NCBI GenBank assembly: GCA_018296165.2
Contig: JACKQL020000158.1
Coordinates: 19,676-83,675, forward strand
Length of the DNA stretch: 64,000 nt
Direction: 5' to 3'
From: Termitomyces sp. T153
Lineage: Eukaryota; Basidiomycota; Agaricomycetes; Agaricales; Lyophyllaceae
Shown one piece after another: positions 11,160 through 21,950 of this stretch; position 1 is the stretch's first letter, and every line of letters begins with the position of its first letter. The translations under genes and the position numbers were made by a program. The notes below the pieces were generated by a model. That model was not told the DNA's origin. It saw nothing but the letters and a program-made list of their open reading frames with translations, and did not search any database.

Positions 11160-11627
11160 GCCACTAATTATGGCCTCCTGCACCGCTACCAGTGCCCCCT
11201 CCCTCTGCCCACCCTGTGGAGGTCCCACCTTCCCCACAGGTCACCCTGCACCCTCCTCCCCTGACACCCTGGCCTTCTGTGCCTTGCCCAGTTGCCCCCG
11301 CACCCAACCCTCATCCCACCCCTGCTCTGCAGCAATGCACACTGCCCGCTACTCCAACAAAATCAAGCACTTCTCGTGCCTTGCATGGCATGGAAGGCAC
11401 ACAGAGGTGTCATGTTGCAAGCCCATGGAGGGCCCCTCAAATTTGCACAGCTTGCCCCGCCAAGCACAAAGGGTACACTATAACCAAACAGTCAGTAAAC
11501 ACAACCAAAAGGGCTTGAAAACTACTGGGGCTTGGTTCAAACACCACTCCAGTGTTGGGGGGCCCCAAGCCTGTGCCACCTTGTCCACATTAGAAAACCA
11601 TGGAGCTGAGTGATTGGAGGAGGACAT
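11160..11627 (-). pseudogene. Gypsy C antisense gene fragment
   Basis: It reads opposite to the Gypsy. The start ATG is at 11627 (MSSSNHSAPWF), at the same distance from the polypurine tract as the starts at 42411 and 59276, and the same upstream blocks are present (CAATTAAAAG box, then ACCCTAGAGTTCCC). Further in is a cysteine cluster (CAWRGKLC ... CLPCHARHEKC) whose spacing also appears at 42940-43060. Stops interrupt it and the coiled-coil part is missing. See the intact copy at 59276-60406. Confidence 0.65.
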
Positions 11628-11845
11628 GAAGAAATTTTTGGGGGAACTCTAGGGTATGTCCAAGTCTTTTAATTGATTGGGAAGAACCCCCTGACAAAGT
11701 GGCAACCACGCTTCAACTTTGCCTCCCATGCTGCCATCATTTGCTGTGGATTGATCAATATTACTTGGCTTCAACTCCCATGCCCCTGCCAATCCCTGAC
11801 CTGCACCCCACATCTCGAGGGTCTTGATGTTAAAAGGGGGGGTGA

Positions 11846-12973
11846 TGTCACAACCTGTTCCCTGGACCCCCACACATCGCCCAACAACCTCCCGCCCCTC
11901 CAGAACCTCTCCCAACGCCTTGCTGAACTTCCACAGTGCTCTGCACCTACTCCAGCTAACTCCAACGCATCCTCAGCTAACTCCAATGGCCTCCTGGCCA
12001 ACTCCAACGTCTTTCCCACAGTCAGTGATGCTTTTCCTAGATCTCCTGAGTCCCTGGGACCATTCCCCCACCATGCCTGACCCTGTTACACATCATCAAC
12101 TCAACACCCTGGTTCCTCTGACTTACTTTGGAGTATTGTGACGACCTTGGAACAGCCCACATCACCAATTGATCCCATCAACATATCAACGCAGCCCACC
12201 CTCTGATTGTAACTGACACCCGTTGACTCCATTGAGCTCTACCAAGCCCTGCCGTCACAGCCAATGTTCCCTGGAGCTCTCCAGTAGTCAGTATATAAGA
12301 TGTAGAGTAGCTCTTTGTACTCTAGTCTTGATATTGCTTAATGTTACCTATGGTCTGATTGTTTCTCTCTCGTGTTTTGTGTTCCATGTCTCATTTTCTT
12401 ACTCTCAGTCTCCTGGTCTTGTCTCATCTCTATTCTGTTATTGTTTTCATTATCATTTCATATCTCCACCTAAATCTATTCTCATTCTTGTCTCCATCTC
12501 GTCTTGACTCCATCTCATCTTGTTTGATCCATCCCATCCATCATGTTCCTATCTTTCCCAACCTTAATGCCTTCACAAATGCCACAATTACAATTACAAA
12601 TCCCAGACACTCTTTAACCAATTCCAGACCTTGCTACATGCTTGGCTCTGAACTCTATCAACCTCTGTTGATCCCCTATCAAACTCTGGCTCTGCTTCCA
12701 TCACTTGTGTAGCCTCCACCTCCTCCACACCTGCAATACTCGCATATGGACTTGTGCCTAAACCCCGCCAAGCCTGTCTCCCTTGCCTGCAGCTCATCCC
12801 CTTTTCCTCTGGACCTCCCTGGACTTGCTCAGATCAATCTCCACCAATTATCCTCACAAGTCCCCAGTGTTTGGGACACCTCCAAATGCCCAGTTGTCAG
12901 TGCAGGGAATCACATCCGCCTAGTAAGGACTTGCCCAGTGTAGCTGAGCCCCCATGGTTAGCAGAACCTGACA
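11846..12973 (+). repeat. 3' LTR of Gypsy C
   Basis: 1128 bp, TGTCACAACC...AACCTGACA. It contains the TATA box (CAGTATATAAG) near 12290 and, about 33 bp later, AGTCTTGATATTG, the presumed start of the transcript (see the self-priming finding). It borders host-gene DNA at 12974. Confidence 0.85.
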
Positions 12974-13425
12974 ATATCACCCTGAGTATCAACTTCTCCA
13001 ACCTGGGTTCTGGGTCTGTATCACCATACCTCCAGCCCATTCACAAGATCATATTGAGCTTAAAGAGCAGAAGCACATATGCACAGCACCCCCACTTGAG
13101 CTTGTACCTTGCACCTGGAGCAGTTGGCATGGGTGCAGGTAGGGAAACAGCCCAGCAAGCCGTGAGCATCTTGAGCCCTTCTGCTTTCCTCTCAAACTTC
13201 AACTCAGTTCAGAAATAGCATGGGTGCAAAAGAACATGAGATCTTTAGAGTAGTGAGGGATGGTACCTCATTGGTGAATCCTGATTCTGGGGGAGTGGGT
13301 GAGTAGAAGGGGAACACTGAGAGTACCTAGTGTGCATAGGGAGGAGGGATGGGTTGTCAAAGAGGTGCATGAGAGTAGAGGAGATCCCACTGACATTATT
13401 CTGGCAAATGAGCCAGTAAGGGTGT
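12974..13425 (+). pseudogene. Membrane-protein gene scrap 1
   Basis: Decayed copy of the C-terminal part of the gene at 32877-34442. Matching blocks include the serine/glycine-rich segment, GGTACCTCATTGGTGAATCC (in place of GGTATGTCGTTGGCGAATCC) and the end with AGAGGAGATCCCACTG for the EIPPTY region. There is no open frame. It is sandwiched between two Gypsy LTRs in the same orientation. Confidence 0.7.
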
Positions 13426-14538
13426 TGTCATGACCCATTCCCTGAAGCCCTGTACACTGCCCAACAAACCCCCGCTCCCCTGGAACCCCCCAACACTTCA
13501 TCAAACTTCCCCAGCACTCCACGCCTACTCTGGCTAACTCCGGCACCTTCTCGGCTAACTCTGACGGCCTCCTGGCCAACTCTAACATCTTCCCCGCAGC
13601 TGCCGGTGCTTCCCCTGGACTTCCTGCGCCCCTGGGACCACTCCCCTGCTGTGCCTGACCCCATTACACATCATCAACTCGACACCCTGGCTTCCCCGAC
13701 TTACCCTGGAGTATCACAACAGCCTTGGAATGGACTGTGTCACAATTGATCCCATCAACATATCAACGTGGCCTGCCCTCTGATTGTAACTGACACCTGT
13801 TGACTCTGTCAAGCTCCACCAAGCCCTGCCACCATGACGTCCCCGGAGCTCTTCAGTAGTCAGTATATAAGACATAGAGTAGCTCCTTGTACTCTAGTCT
13901 TGTGATTATCTATCTACCTACCTTTCTGATGTGTTTCTGATTGTTTCTTCTTGTGTTTTGTGTCCCATGTCTCATTTTCCCTACTCTCAGTCTCCTGGTC
14001 TTATCTTGTTTCTGTTCTGTTATCCTTTTGTTATCGTTCCGTGTCTCTGCCTGAATCTATTCTCATTCTCATCTCGTCTTCATCTTGTTTTGTTTGACTC
14101 CATATTGCTCCGTTTGATTCTGTCTATTGTGTTCAAGTCCTCTTGATCATAACATACTCACAAACTCCACAATTACAATTACGAACCTCCAATGCTCGTT
14201 ACCACCCCTGGACCCTACTATACACTTGGCTCCGAACCCTATCAATCCCTGTTGATCCCCCATCAGAACTCTGGCTCTGCTCCTGTCATCCGTGTAGCCT
14301 CTGCCTCCTTCACACCTGCAATACTCACACACGGATTTATGCCTGAACCCTGCCAAGTCCGTCCCCCTCCCCTCTGGACCTCCCCAGACTTGCTCGGATC
14401 AATCTCCCCTGGCTATCCTCACAAGTCCCCAGTGCTTGGAACAACCCCAAGTGCTTGGTTGTCAGTGCAGGTAATCACGTTCGCCTAGTAAGGACTCGCC
14501 TAGTGTAGCTGAGCCCCTGTGGTCAGCAGAACCTGACA
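13426..14538 (+). repeat. Second Gypsy LTR, same family as Gypsy C
   Basis: 1113 bp, TGTCATGACCC...AACCTGACA, parallel to the LTR at 11846-12973. The TATA box CAGTATATAAG is near 13863. The AGTCTTGATATTG block is damaged here (AGTCTTGTGATTA). No target duplication is visible, and the host sequences on its two sides are not contiguous in the parent gene. Confidence 0.8.
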
Positions 14539-15180
14539 GTATGTGCCAGAGCATCAAATAGGCAGTGCCGGAGCAGCTCAGCTTGGGGCATATGCAATGA
14601 GTCACTTAGCATGAGTGAGCAACATGGGCACATATAGCATACAGCCCGAGTATGAGCTCCTCTAGCCTATATCACCATACCTCCAGCCCATTTGCAAACC
14701 CATATTGAGCTTGAAGGGCAGTAGCACATATACACAGGGCAACAGTCCAGCAAGCTGTGAGTGTCTTCAGCTACAGTACCTCTTCCACTTCCCTCTCCAA
14801 CTTCAACTCAGTTTATGGAATAGCATGGAGCATGGGTGTGATCCTGAAAGAATGCAAAGTGTTTGGAAGTAGTGTGTGAAGTGGTATTTCATTGGTGAAA
14901 ATTAAATTTTGAGGGGGTGAGCATGAATGGTGGTGTGATGGACATGAGTGGGAGTGGGGTGGCTAGAACAGGAGTGCAGAGAGTATCTAGTGTACATAGG
15001 AGTGTCTACAAATAGATTGAACAGAGCCAAACTTGAAGTAATTCTGAAGATAGGTCAAAGTTCTGATGGTGGAGGTAAGTCAGTAATAAAAAGTACAGTG
15101 AGCCTGATCATCAAAATTGCATAACATGGAACATGAACATGATAGGATAGGATGATGTGAGATGTGACATATATGCACAA
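14539..15180 (+). pseudogene. Membrane-protein gene scrap 2 and flank
   Basis: 14539-15000 matches the reverse complement of about 31300-31770, a decayed membrane-protein copy. 15001-15180 matches 32530-32660 directly (GTACAGTGAGCCTGATCATC). The order and orientation differ from the right-hand locus, so this is a rearranged, CpG-depleted duplicate with no coding capacity. Confidence 0.65.
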
Positions 15181-15479
15181 GTACTAGACATGTTTGGCTT
15201 TGATTTCAACATATGCTTGGTTAATTTGTGACTGGTTATGAAGAATGACTGGGAATTTGTAGACCAGTGAGGAAGAATTGAATGAAGTGAGAAAAGGCTT
15301 AAGTTGCAACATGATGTTGTGGAAAAGAAATATAATGAATTCTTGAGTTCTAAGACAGTTCTTGAGCTTTGGTTTTACTTCCCAAGAGCAAGAGGGGCTG
15401 AAAATCAAGCCAGAGCTGTGAAGTCCTAAAGAGCTGGAGGTTTGAAAGGGGCTAGGTGAGGATGGGCCATGTGAAGGAG
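15181..15479. other. No recognisable gene
   Basis: Low-complexity-poor, CpG-poor DNA between a host-gene scrap and the recombinase remnant. A 74-codon minus frame (15408-15184) has no recognisable motif. Confidence 0.4.
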
Positions 15480-16300
15480 TGAGGAGAGATGCAGAATCCT
15501 AATGGGGTTATTTCCCATGTAGAGTTTGTATGCATTGTTGCACCACTGACTGAGGAGCTGAATCTTGTAGTCAGAGTATTTAGCAGAATCTTGTAGTCAG
15601 AGTATTCAGTGGAATCTTGTAGTCAGAGTATTCTGTGGCCATGGCAGTGGAGCAGTGCTGTGTCTGAAGCTGTGACCTGTGTAGGGTGCTAGCTCAATCC
15701 CTGGAAGCATGAGTGCTTTTTGGATCTCTTGGATGAAGTGTGTGTATGACAGAGCTCTTCCATCTAGCTGCTCAAACAGGGGCACACTGCCTTTACACAG
15801 GAGCTCAAAGAACAGGGCCTTGAGTGCTGTGATGGAGCAAGTGGGACATTTGGGTGCTGCTGCTGCTGTGATTGTGACTCCCTTTCTGAATTGAGGGTGA
15901 GCCAGACATGCATGGCAGACTTGAAACCAGGAAGAAATTGGACTGTGCTGTAGGAGAGATTGAGGTTTGCATTGAACTTCCTGCCTTTCCCTGGTAAATT
16001 CTCTACTGTGGAGAAGGCTTGAGTATGTGAGGCAACACATGGCATAAATGGTCATGTGTCCTGGCACAATGCCTGGGCAAAGCTGGGTGAGCAGGGTGGT
16101 GAGGACTGGGAGGGTGATGGGGTGTACTGGCCAGCAGTTGCATTCACCATGGAAACATGACAACCATTCTACCAGGAGGGACTTGAGCATGGTGAAAGGC
16201 AAGTCTGCATCAGTGTGGAGGAAGCATACCAAGGCCAGGTATGCTTTGATGGTCTTGGGTTGAACTTGGAGGTCAAGGCTTGCAACCCCATCAAAATCAA
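15480..16300 (-). pseudogene. Tyrosine recombinase remnant
   Basis: On the minus strand the sequence runs TIKAYLA-VCFLHTDADLPFT, then HPITLPVLTTLLTQL, the box GHSFRHS (the HxxR arginine box), and after a disturbed stretch IQLLSQWCNNAYKLYM with the catalytic tyrosine. This is the order seen in basidiomycete tyrosine recombinases, which cut and rejoin DNA. Between the arginine box and the tyrosine lies a threefold tandem copy of a 24-26-bp unit (GAATCTTGTAGTCAGAGTATT) that breaks the frame. Its 5' end runs without a stop into the membrane-protein gene at about 16310. It is inactive as it stands. Confidence 0.65.
15570..15640 (+). repeat. Triplicated 24-26-bp unit in the recombinase
   Basis: AATCTTGTAGTCAGAGTATT occurs three times, separated by TAGCAG, CAGTGG and CTGTGG. 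It duplicates part of the codons just before the tyrosine box and disrupts the frame. Confidence 0.75.
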
Positions 16301-16309
16301 CGACATCCC

Positions 16310-17679
16310 ACCCCTCACACTACCCCCAAACGCCTCGCGCTCTTTCGCAATCGCACTCGCAGTCTTTGTTCCCGACATTGAGTTCGAGAGGGCCGTCCCA
16401 TGACTCGATACACTCGCGGCTCGCTGTGCAGCAGCCCCTGCCCCAGCAGAGACGGGGTAGGCACTCAAGTTGGGGTACGCACCAACGTTCTGTGCGTACG
16501 CGCTTCCGGCCTCCGAGCTTGACACGGGGCTTGCAAACGGATTGGGGAAATACGCGGATCCAGACCCCGATCCAGACCCTGGGTCGGAGGGGTTCATACT
16601 CGGCGTGTACGATCCATGCCCGTACCCGTTGCCGTTGCCGTTGCCGTTGCCGTGGCCATGCTGACTCTGGCTCATAGCATACGCAGCGCCGACGCCCGCT
16701 GCACCCGCACCCGCACCCAGATCCGCAGTCCTCATCTCCTGCCTCCGTTCGTGCTCCGGCACATATTGGAACGGCATAACGACGCCACCGACGCCTGTTC
16801 CCAGACGTCCGCCCATGCCGTCGTCGCCGTCGTCGGGGAGAGAGATGCGAGGTGCGGTGGGAACGACGTGTGCAGGGTCAAAGTTTCCGTCGAAGAGGTA
16901 TTTTTCACTGTTGCGCCGGTGTCGACGGATTAGGAAAATGGTTAGAAGCGTGAGGATGACGAGGCCGACTACACCTGTGAGTTATGTAAGTAGGAGAAGG
17001 ATCAAACTTAGTGTAGAATGGAGACACGGACCTCCGACGACGCCGCCTACGATTGCACCGATGTTGGTGGAAGAATTATGTTGAGAGGGGGGGCTGGTTA
17101 TTACAGCGCCTGGAATGATACTGGTTTGAACGATGATACTCGTGAATACTTGGCCATTAGACGTTAGACTATGTTCCAAAATATCCGCATCAGATGTCGT
17201 AAGTGATAGATAGGAGAAAGGTACGTACACGGCTGTACTTGAAGTAAGAGAAGTTGATGGAGGTGCGGATGTTAGGTCCGGGGTGGACGAGGGTGGTGCG
17301 GAAGTGGTTGTAGAAGGGCTGTTAGATGTTTGAGGGGCCGAGGAGGCGGGCGTAGAAGGATTTGGGGATTCGCTGGTGGGAGAAGAAGACAGAGAGCTGG
17401 TTGAAGAGGTTTCACTAGATGAAGAGGATGAACTCGAGCTTGTGGTCGTAGTTGAAGTGAGTGTCGTCAAGTTGCTCGTACTCGAAGGAGGAGCAACGCT
17501 GGACGTTGTTGTTTCTGTAGAAGTGACAATAGAGTCAGAAGTCTGAATGTGCGAGACTGTTGAGAGAGAGGACAGAACGAGAGAAGAAGAAGAAGACAAA
17601 GACGACATTAGAATTGAAAAAGAGCACCTTGATGGGACGAGGCCGGCAGAGTAGCAGCGGCAGACTGAGACGAACTCAT
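16310..17679 (-). CDS. Ser/Thr-rich single-pass membrane protein, 3' end replaced
   Basis: Exon 1 (17679-17628, MSSSQSAAATLPASSHQ) joins at 17556 through a GTGCTC..AACAG intron. A Ser/Thr/Pro-rich segment of about 150 residues follows. Another intron (17031-16975, GTCCGT..CACAG) lies inside the membrane segment, and exon joining gives GAIVGGVVGGVVGLVILTLLTIFLI followed by RRHRRN, a stop-transfer charge cluster. The cytoplasmic part has FDGNFDPAHVVP, MPFQYVPEHERRQ and Gly/His/Asn and Ser/Gly repeats. The region resembles fungal single-pass surface proteins with a glycosylatable outer domain. No signal peptide is evident. The C-terminus diverges at GMSL (about 16312) into recombinase-derived sequence, so the PPTY tail of the sister gene is lost. 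A further intron may lie at about 17224-17155 (GTACGT). Confidence 0.7.
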
Positions 17680-18429
17680 CTGTCGGTATCAAAATGCAAG
17701 ACAGTGACAAGAGACAGGATCAATGGTGCCGTCACTGGTGAGAACAAGCAGCGAAGAAGCAATGCTTTCCAGAAGAATCAGATCGTGCACACCGCGAGGC
17801 CACGCCACTTCTCGTCACCTTCTTACATCCTACTTATCGCCTCCGATCACTACGGCATGCAATGCCCACGTCGCAGTCCAAAGATAAAAGACAAAACGTG
17901 AAGCAGAAAAGGAGAAACTCACGGCTGGGGGTAGCAGCAGACATCGCTTCCGAGGAAGGTATAATATAATGGTGGTTGTCCGATTAGCGTAGCCCGCTAT
18001 ATCAATCCGATCTCCTCAAAAGAAAGTCCAAAGTCCCATGAACAGGTGGCTGTGCTGGACGTATGTAATCAAATCTGATCTTAGTGGCGCCACTTTTGTT
18101 TGTTTTTTTTTTCTCGATCCGAGCGCTCCGGGTGATCTCGACGAAAGAGCCAATCACACAATCGACTCATGCGTGTGCGATCTTTTCTTCTTCCAACCAA
18201 ACTTTTCCTCTTCCGTGAAATTTTCTCCACCCCCTGAAGTTTTTCCTCCGAAGACCGACTGCCAATTTCTATTTGTAGCACGACGCGGCCCGCACTGTGC
18301 GCAGCCATGGCTCACCGATTTGGAAGTAAACTCATGTATTCACCTGGCGCCTTGCTTGATCGTGACGTGGGTTCAGACAAACGCATATAGTGATATCCGA
18401 CATCACGCCGGCCGCGTAATTACCGCGGG
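17680..18429. other. Upstream region, no clear gene
   Basis: It lies upstream of the minus-strand membrane-protein gene. A short potential upstream exon (ATGTCTGCTGCTACCCCCAG near 17950, followed by GTGAGT) could splice into the gene but would give the wrong frame, so I take it as untranslated or chance. The plus frame at 18038-18526 (162 codons) crosses into the inverted repeat and shows no domain. Confidence 0.4.
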
Positions 18430-18527
18430 TACGGTGCGCGTCCTGTACCAGCCAGGATTTGAACTCTTGCGTTCAAACCCGTGTCAACTACCATCAGTCA
18501 CCCGGTCCATTTCGGGTTATTATTGAC
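18430..18527 (+). repeat. Left inverted repeat of a 3.5-kb unit
   Basis: About 98 bp matching the reverse complement of 21852-21950 with roughly a dozen differences. A shared core is GTCCTGTACCAGCCAGGATT. Read on the minus strand it contains GTTCAAATC, which fits the tRNA T-loop consensus, but the flanking 5-nt arms do not pair, so it is not a tRNA gene. Confidence 0.75.
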
Positions 18528-18888
18528 TATATTACAATGTAATACCTGAACGCTGAGCGTTTTCATCTTTTTCCTCACTTTAATTGGTCTTTCTGAGCAG
18601 TCTTTCGTATCCATGTTACTTACCTCAATTTCTCGGAATAAATTGATATCTACCCGACAATCTGATATGATGCATCCAGTGTTCCGCGTTTGAAATTGCA
18701 GGTGACACTGACACGTCACATTCCGCATTCTGCTGCCCCCATTTCTGTCAGAGTTTCGCCAGTGGGCGACAGCGAGCATTGAGATACAACATGCAGCCAT
18801 AGATTCCCACCTGTGCCCAGCTCAGCATTCTCAGCTCATCAGCGCTGCGTCCTGGAGTCTCCGCTGCGTCACATGAATTCTGTGAAGG

Positions 18889-19489
18889 TTGAACTCTCTG
18901 TATTTACAGATTCGGTGGAATAGTGCCGGTGCATTTGTTGGCAAAGCCACCAACTGCTGGCCTGACGAGGATTCAAGTCTTATGTTTGAATCATTTCTTG
19001 CGGCGCCACTTCTTGACACATTGACCCTATACACTGAGCGCAAATTCAGTGGGAGTGATACAGCTGGACACAGTGTCGACGTTGTTGGTGTTGCGCTAGA
19101 TGCCTATGCTCATCACACTCTCGTTGACACTGATGGGGACATGTTGTTGACAGACCTTCAAGGTAGGATCATTTGTATACTGTTGCATGTTCTTTTCTAA
19201 CGTCTAATGTAGGTATCATTGGCCCTGATCAGTCTGTCATTCTATTTGATCCTCAGGCCCACTCGTATGTGTTTGTCTTCTACTCATTTGAGTTTGTGTT
19301 ATTAAGCGCATGTATTGAATCTTTAGTCGAAGCAAAGATACAGGATTCTGGGACCAAGGTTCTGAAGGCATTGAAGCATGGGAGAAGGCACACAAGTGCA
19401 ACGAAATGTGCAAACAATTGAAATTGAAGGGTGTAGAAGTTTCCCAGAGGCCCCTTTGTCACGGTTTCACACCTCCCCATGAAGATTGA
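18889..19489 (+). pseudogene. Alpha-kinase-like C-terminal fragment
   Basis: Three exons read through two GT..AG introns: up to 19162, 19213-19264, and 19327-19489. The joined reading gives VVGVALDAYAHHTLVD, LLTDLQG, VILFDPQAHS, DTGFWDQG and HKCNEMCKQL. The DPQ-H block and the CNxxC near the end match the alpha-kinase fold (MHCK/eEF2 kinase type), where they serve catalysis and zinc binding. The N-terminal lobe with the ATP-binding lysine is not recognisable, so it is a fragment, or the 5' exons are too divergent to see. It lies inside the inverted-repeat unit, tail to tail with the integrase-like gene. Confidence 0.6.
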
Positions 19490-19577
19490 CTAGTATACTA
19501 AAGTTATAGATCTAGTGCATCTAGCTACGTATAGATCTACACAAGAATTGAATGATATTTGAAGTTCATATGTCTAT

Positions 19578-21760
19578 TTACATCAGAGGCAGCATTGCCA
19601 AAAAAATAGACCAAACATTGAGAAATGTAATCTCCCTTATACCTAGAGAATCAAACACTGCCTGTGCTTGTGCGCTATACTCAGGAGTACAAAATGCAAG
19701 GACATCCTCTCCATCTTGAATGGCCTCAATCAATCCTGGCAAGATGGAAGTATCAACCTCCTGCAAGCAGTTTGCTCCGCCATATTTCTCTGGGAGAACA
19801 ATTGCAACATTAGGTGCAATGCCAGAGGGATTCTTCTTGTTGGAGTCTTTTCTGACGACATGATTATTGAACCAATCTCTGAGTTTATCGAGTTCTGCCT
19901 GGATGAGTGGTGGCCACAACCATTGAACAAGATTGCTGCAGAGTTTTGTTAGTTTAAGAGAATTAAGTATAACAGACTAATGATTGGGGTTTGCCTCAGT
20001 GTAGACATTTGCGCCAGCATGCCAGAATTGTTTCACATTATCTCCCCATTGAAGGCGGAAGGGAAGCCATCCTCTTTCAATGGTTATGTTTTGGACACTT
20101 CGTAGAAACCGATGAGCTGGAAGTTCATCAGTGGAGAGCTCAGGGTGAAAAATCTCTCTACACAAGATCAACAAATTTGACAAGATACTGGTAAGTAAAT
20201 TACAGCTACCTCAGTGCATTTGCAAGTCCAAACACCTGAGTTGTCTCGCTGCCGCAGTCTGTACTCATTTGGATGGGCATACCTACATATCAAAGGATCA
20301 AAGTCCGGAATTGCTTGTCATTGTGATTGAAGGCTGACCTAGTATAAAGAATGAGAACCGAGACCTTTCTATTCAGTTTTGAATCATTGCTTACCTCCAT
20401 ATTCATTGATGAGATGGAGAAAGAGAAGTGCAATGGCTTTCTGCCACCTGTTGTTGGGGACAACCCACAACCCAAGCCACTTCCCACTCCACACATCACA
20501 AACTCCCCAGATAGGAAATCCGATAGCAGCCAACTTGTCGTGGCCATCGCCCGACCACTCATGGTGGGGTCCAAGCGAAACTAGAACACCACGCTTGATC
20601 TTCTTGGACCCTGGCTCATGGATGGTGAACCCTTCAGGGTCTTGAAGATGCATCTTGGAACGAACAAAACTCCTAAAAGAATAATGATAAGATGATCGGC
20701 CTGAGTATTGTATCAAGAACATGCACCTTGTAAGAGACAAGCCGGTGGTCATCAATATACCCTCTCTAATTGACCCAGGGCCTCTTCGGCTGGTAGGATC
20801 CAAGGCCATCTGATCAAGGACCATCTGACGCTTGTCTGCCAGAGGTAAGGCCTTAGTAGTGGCACCGCTGCCCTGGAGTCCATACTGCTTGCGGCAGTGA
20901 GCCACAGTAGTTTCACTGACAATTTATAAGTCAGTTATTGAAATGAAGTAAGTAAGTTTGAACTAACCTCATATGAATGCCATGCTCATTCCAGAGAAGT
21001 TGGCTGACCTCTGTGCAGTTTTGGACACCTTGGCGATGATATTCACAGATAAGAGCTTCCATGCATTTATCATCAGACTTGGCTTCGTTCAGTGTCACAT
21101 TGAGGGATTAGGCATCCCATTGAGGCGTCCTATTGAGGCACTTGGCATCCCAAAAGCCCATACCATCTGCCTGGAATCCACAAGTAGAACAGATAAATGT
21201 AAAGATAAGACCAATTTGCACGAGATTGAGAATCATTGCAGGACTCACCAACATCAGTAAATTACATATAGAGCCAGGTGCCAAGAGTTCAGTGTTCAAC
21301 AGTGACCTGAGCATGCCATCAATTGCGTGGTGGTAAGCAACTAATACGTCACAGAGAAAGAGAAGTTGTACTGTTGCTGCTGCAGCTGCTGCACTCCAAG
21401 AAGACTTCAGAAGTGCTCTGAGAGTAATAGTGTGGAAGGAGCCAAGCCGGTCCACTAGCCAAATCTCCTCTGCATGCAGCACCTATGATCTGGTGCACTA
21501 CCAGGACGTGGCCACTGCAAGCCAGAGGTTAAAGGTAATAGCAGCAAGAACTTTTCTATGCTGGGGCACAAATGGGGGCTTCAAGGTTGAAGGAGGGGGC
21601 AGCGAGGATCATGCACAAAAAGGGCTCAGGCATTGAGGTCCAATTTCCAAAGCATGACCCAAAACCACTGTCAGTAATGCCTCGCAACACTTTCTGAAGT
21701 TGATCACATTGCGCATAGATATCAATGTATTCTAGAAATTGGAATAACATGTGTACTTAG
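19578..21760 (-). CDS. DDE integrase-like gene, multi-exon
   Basis: Exons I can join: about 21130-20968, 20915-20727, 20672-20395, 20282-20210, 20157-19978 and 19935-19578. All junctions are GT..AG except the last donor, which is weak (GTCTGT), and all keep phase. The product has GPHHEWSGDGHDKLA, IWGVCDVWSGKWLGLW, then QMSTDCGSETTQVFGLANALR, HRFLRSVQNITIERGW and VQWLWPPLIQAELDKLR. DGHDKL, STDCG and the E of ITIERGW suit the D,D,E triad of an RNase H-like integrase domain. A protein family of this shape is common in agaricomycetes. An in-frame TAA near 21108 separates the N-terminal exons (21130-21760, with ITDSGFGSCFGNWTSMPEP), so the full-length product is doubtful. It is the only transposase-like gene inside the inverted repeats. 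Confidence 0.7.
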
Positions 21761-21851
21761 AAATAAAAACACTTCTAGAAACGATTGCAAGTTCTGACAA
21801 CCGAAAGACTCAAAAAATAGTGAGGAAGAGAGTAAAACATTGGGGTATTAG

Positions 21852-21950
21852 TCAATAATAACCCAAGAATAGACCAGGTGACTGGTGGTCGTTGCCGCAA
21901 ATTGAACGTAAGAGTTCAAATCCTGGCTGGTACAGGACGTGCACCATACA
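21852..21950 (-). repeat. Right inverted repeat of the 3.5-kb unit
   Basis: Inverted copy of 18430-18527. Similarity fades outward at GGTGCACGTCC / GGTGCGCGTCC. A target duplication is not evident because the outer ends are blurred. Confidence 0.75.

Larger units (their letters stand above)
11150..12973 (+). mobile_element. Gypsy C, 3' end only
   Basis: Plus-strand Gypsy remnant: part of the antisense gene region, the polypurine tract AAAAGGGGGGGTGA (11832-11845) and a complete 3' LTR. Gag and pol are gone, cut at the junction with Copia 2. Confidence 0.8.

Noticed and set aside
16366..16933. Plus frames opposite the membrane-protein gene
   Set aside because: Arise from the Gly/Asn/His repeats on the coding strand. 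The minus frame has the domain structure and intron.
18038..18526. 162-codon plus frame as a gene
   Set aside because: It crosses into the inverted repeat, has no recognisable domain and no intron support.
18430..18530. tRNA gene
   Set aside because: It has a B-box-like GTTCAAATC, but the T, anticodon and acceptor stems do not pair and the distance to the A-box-like part is too short.
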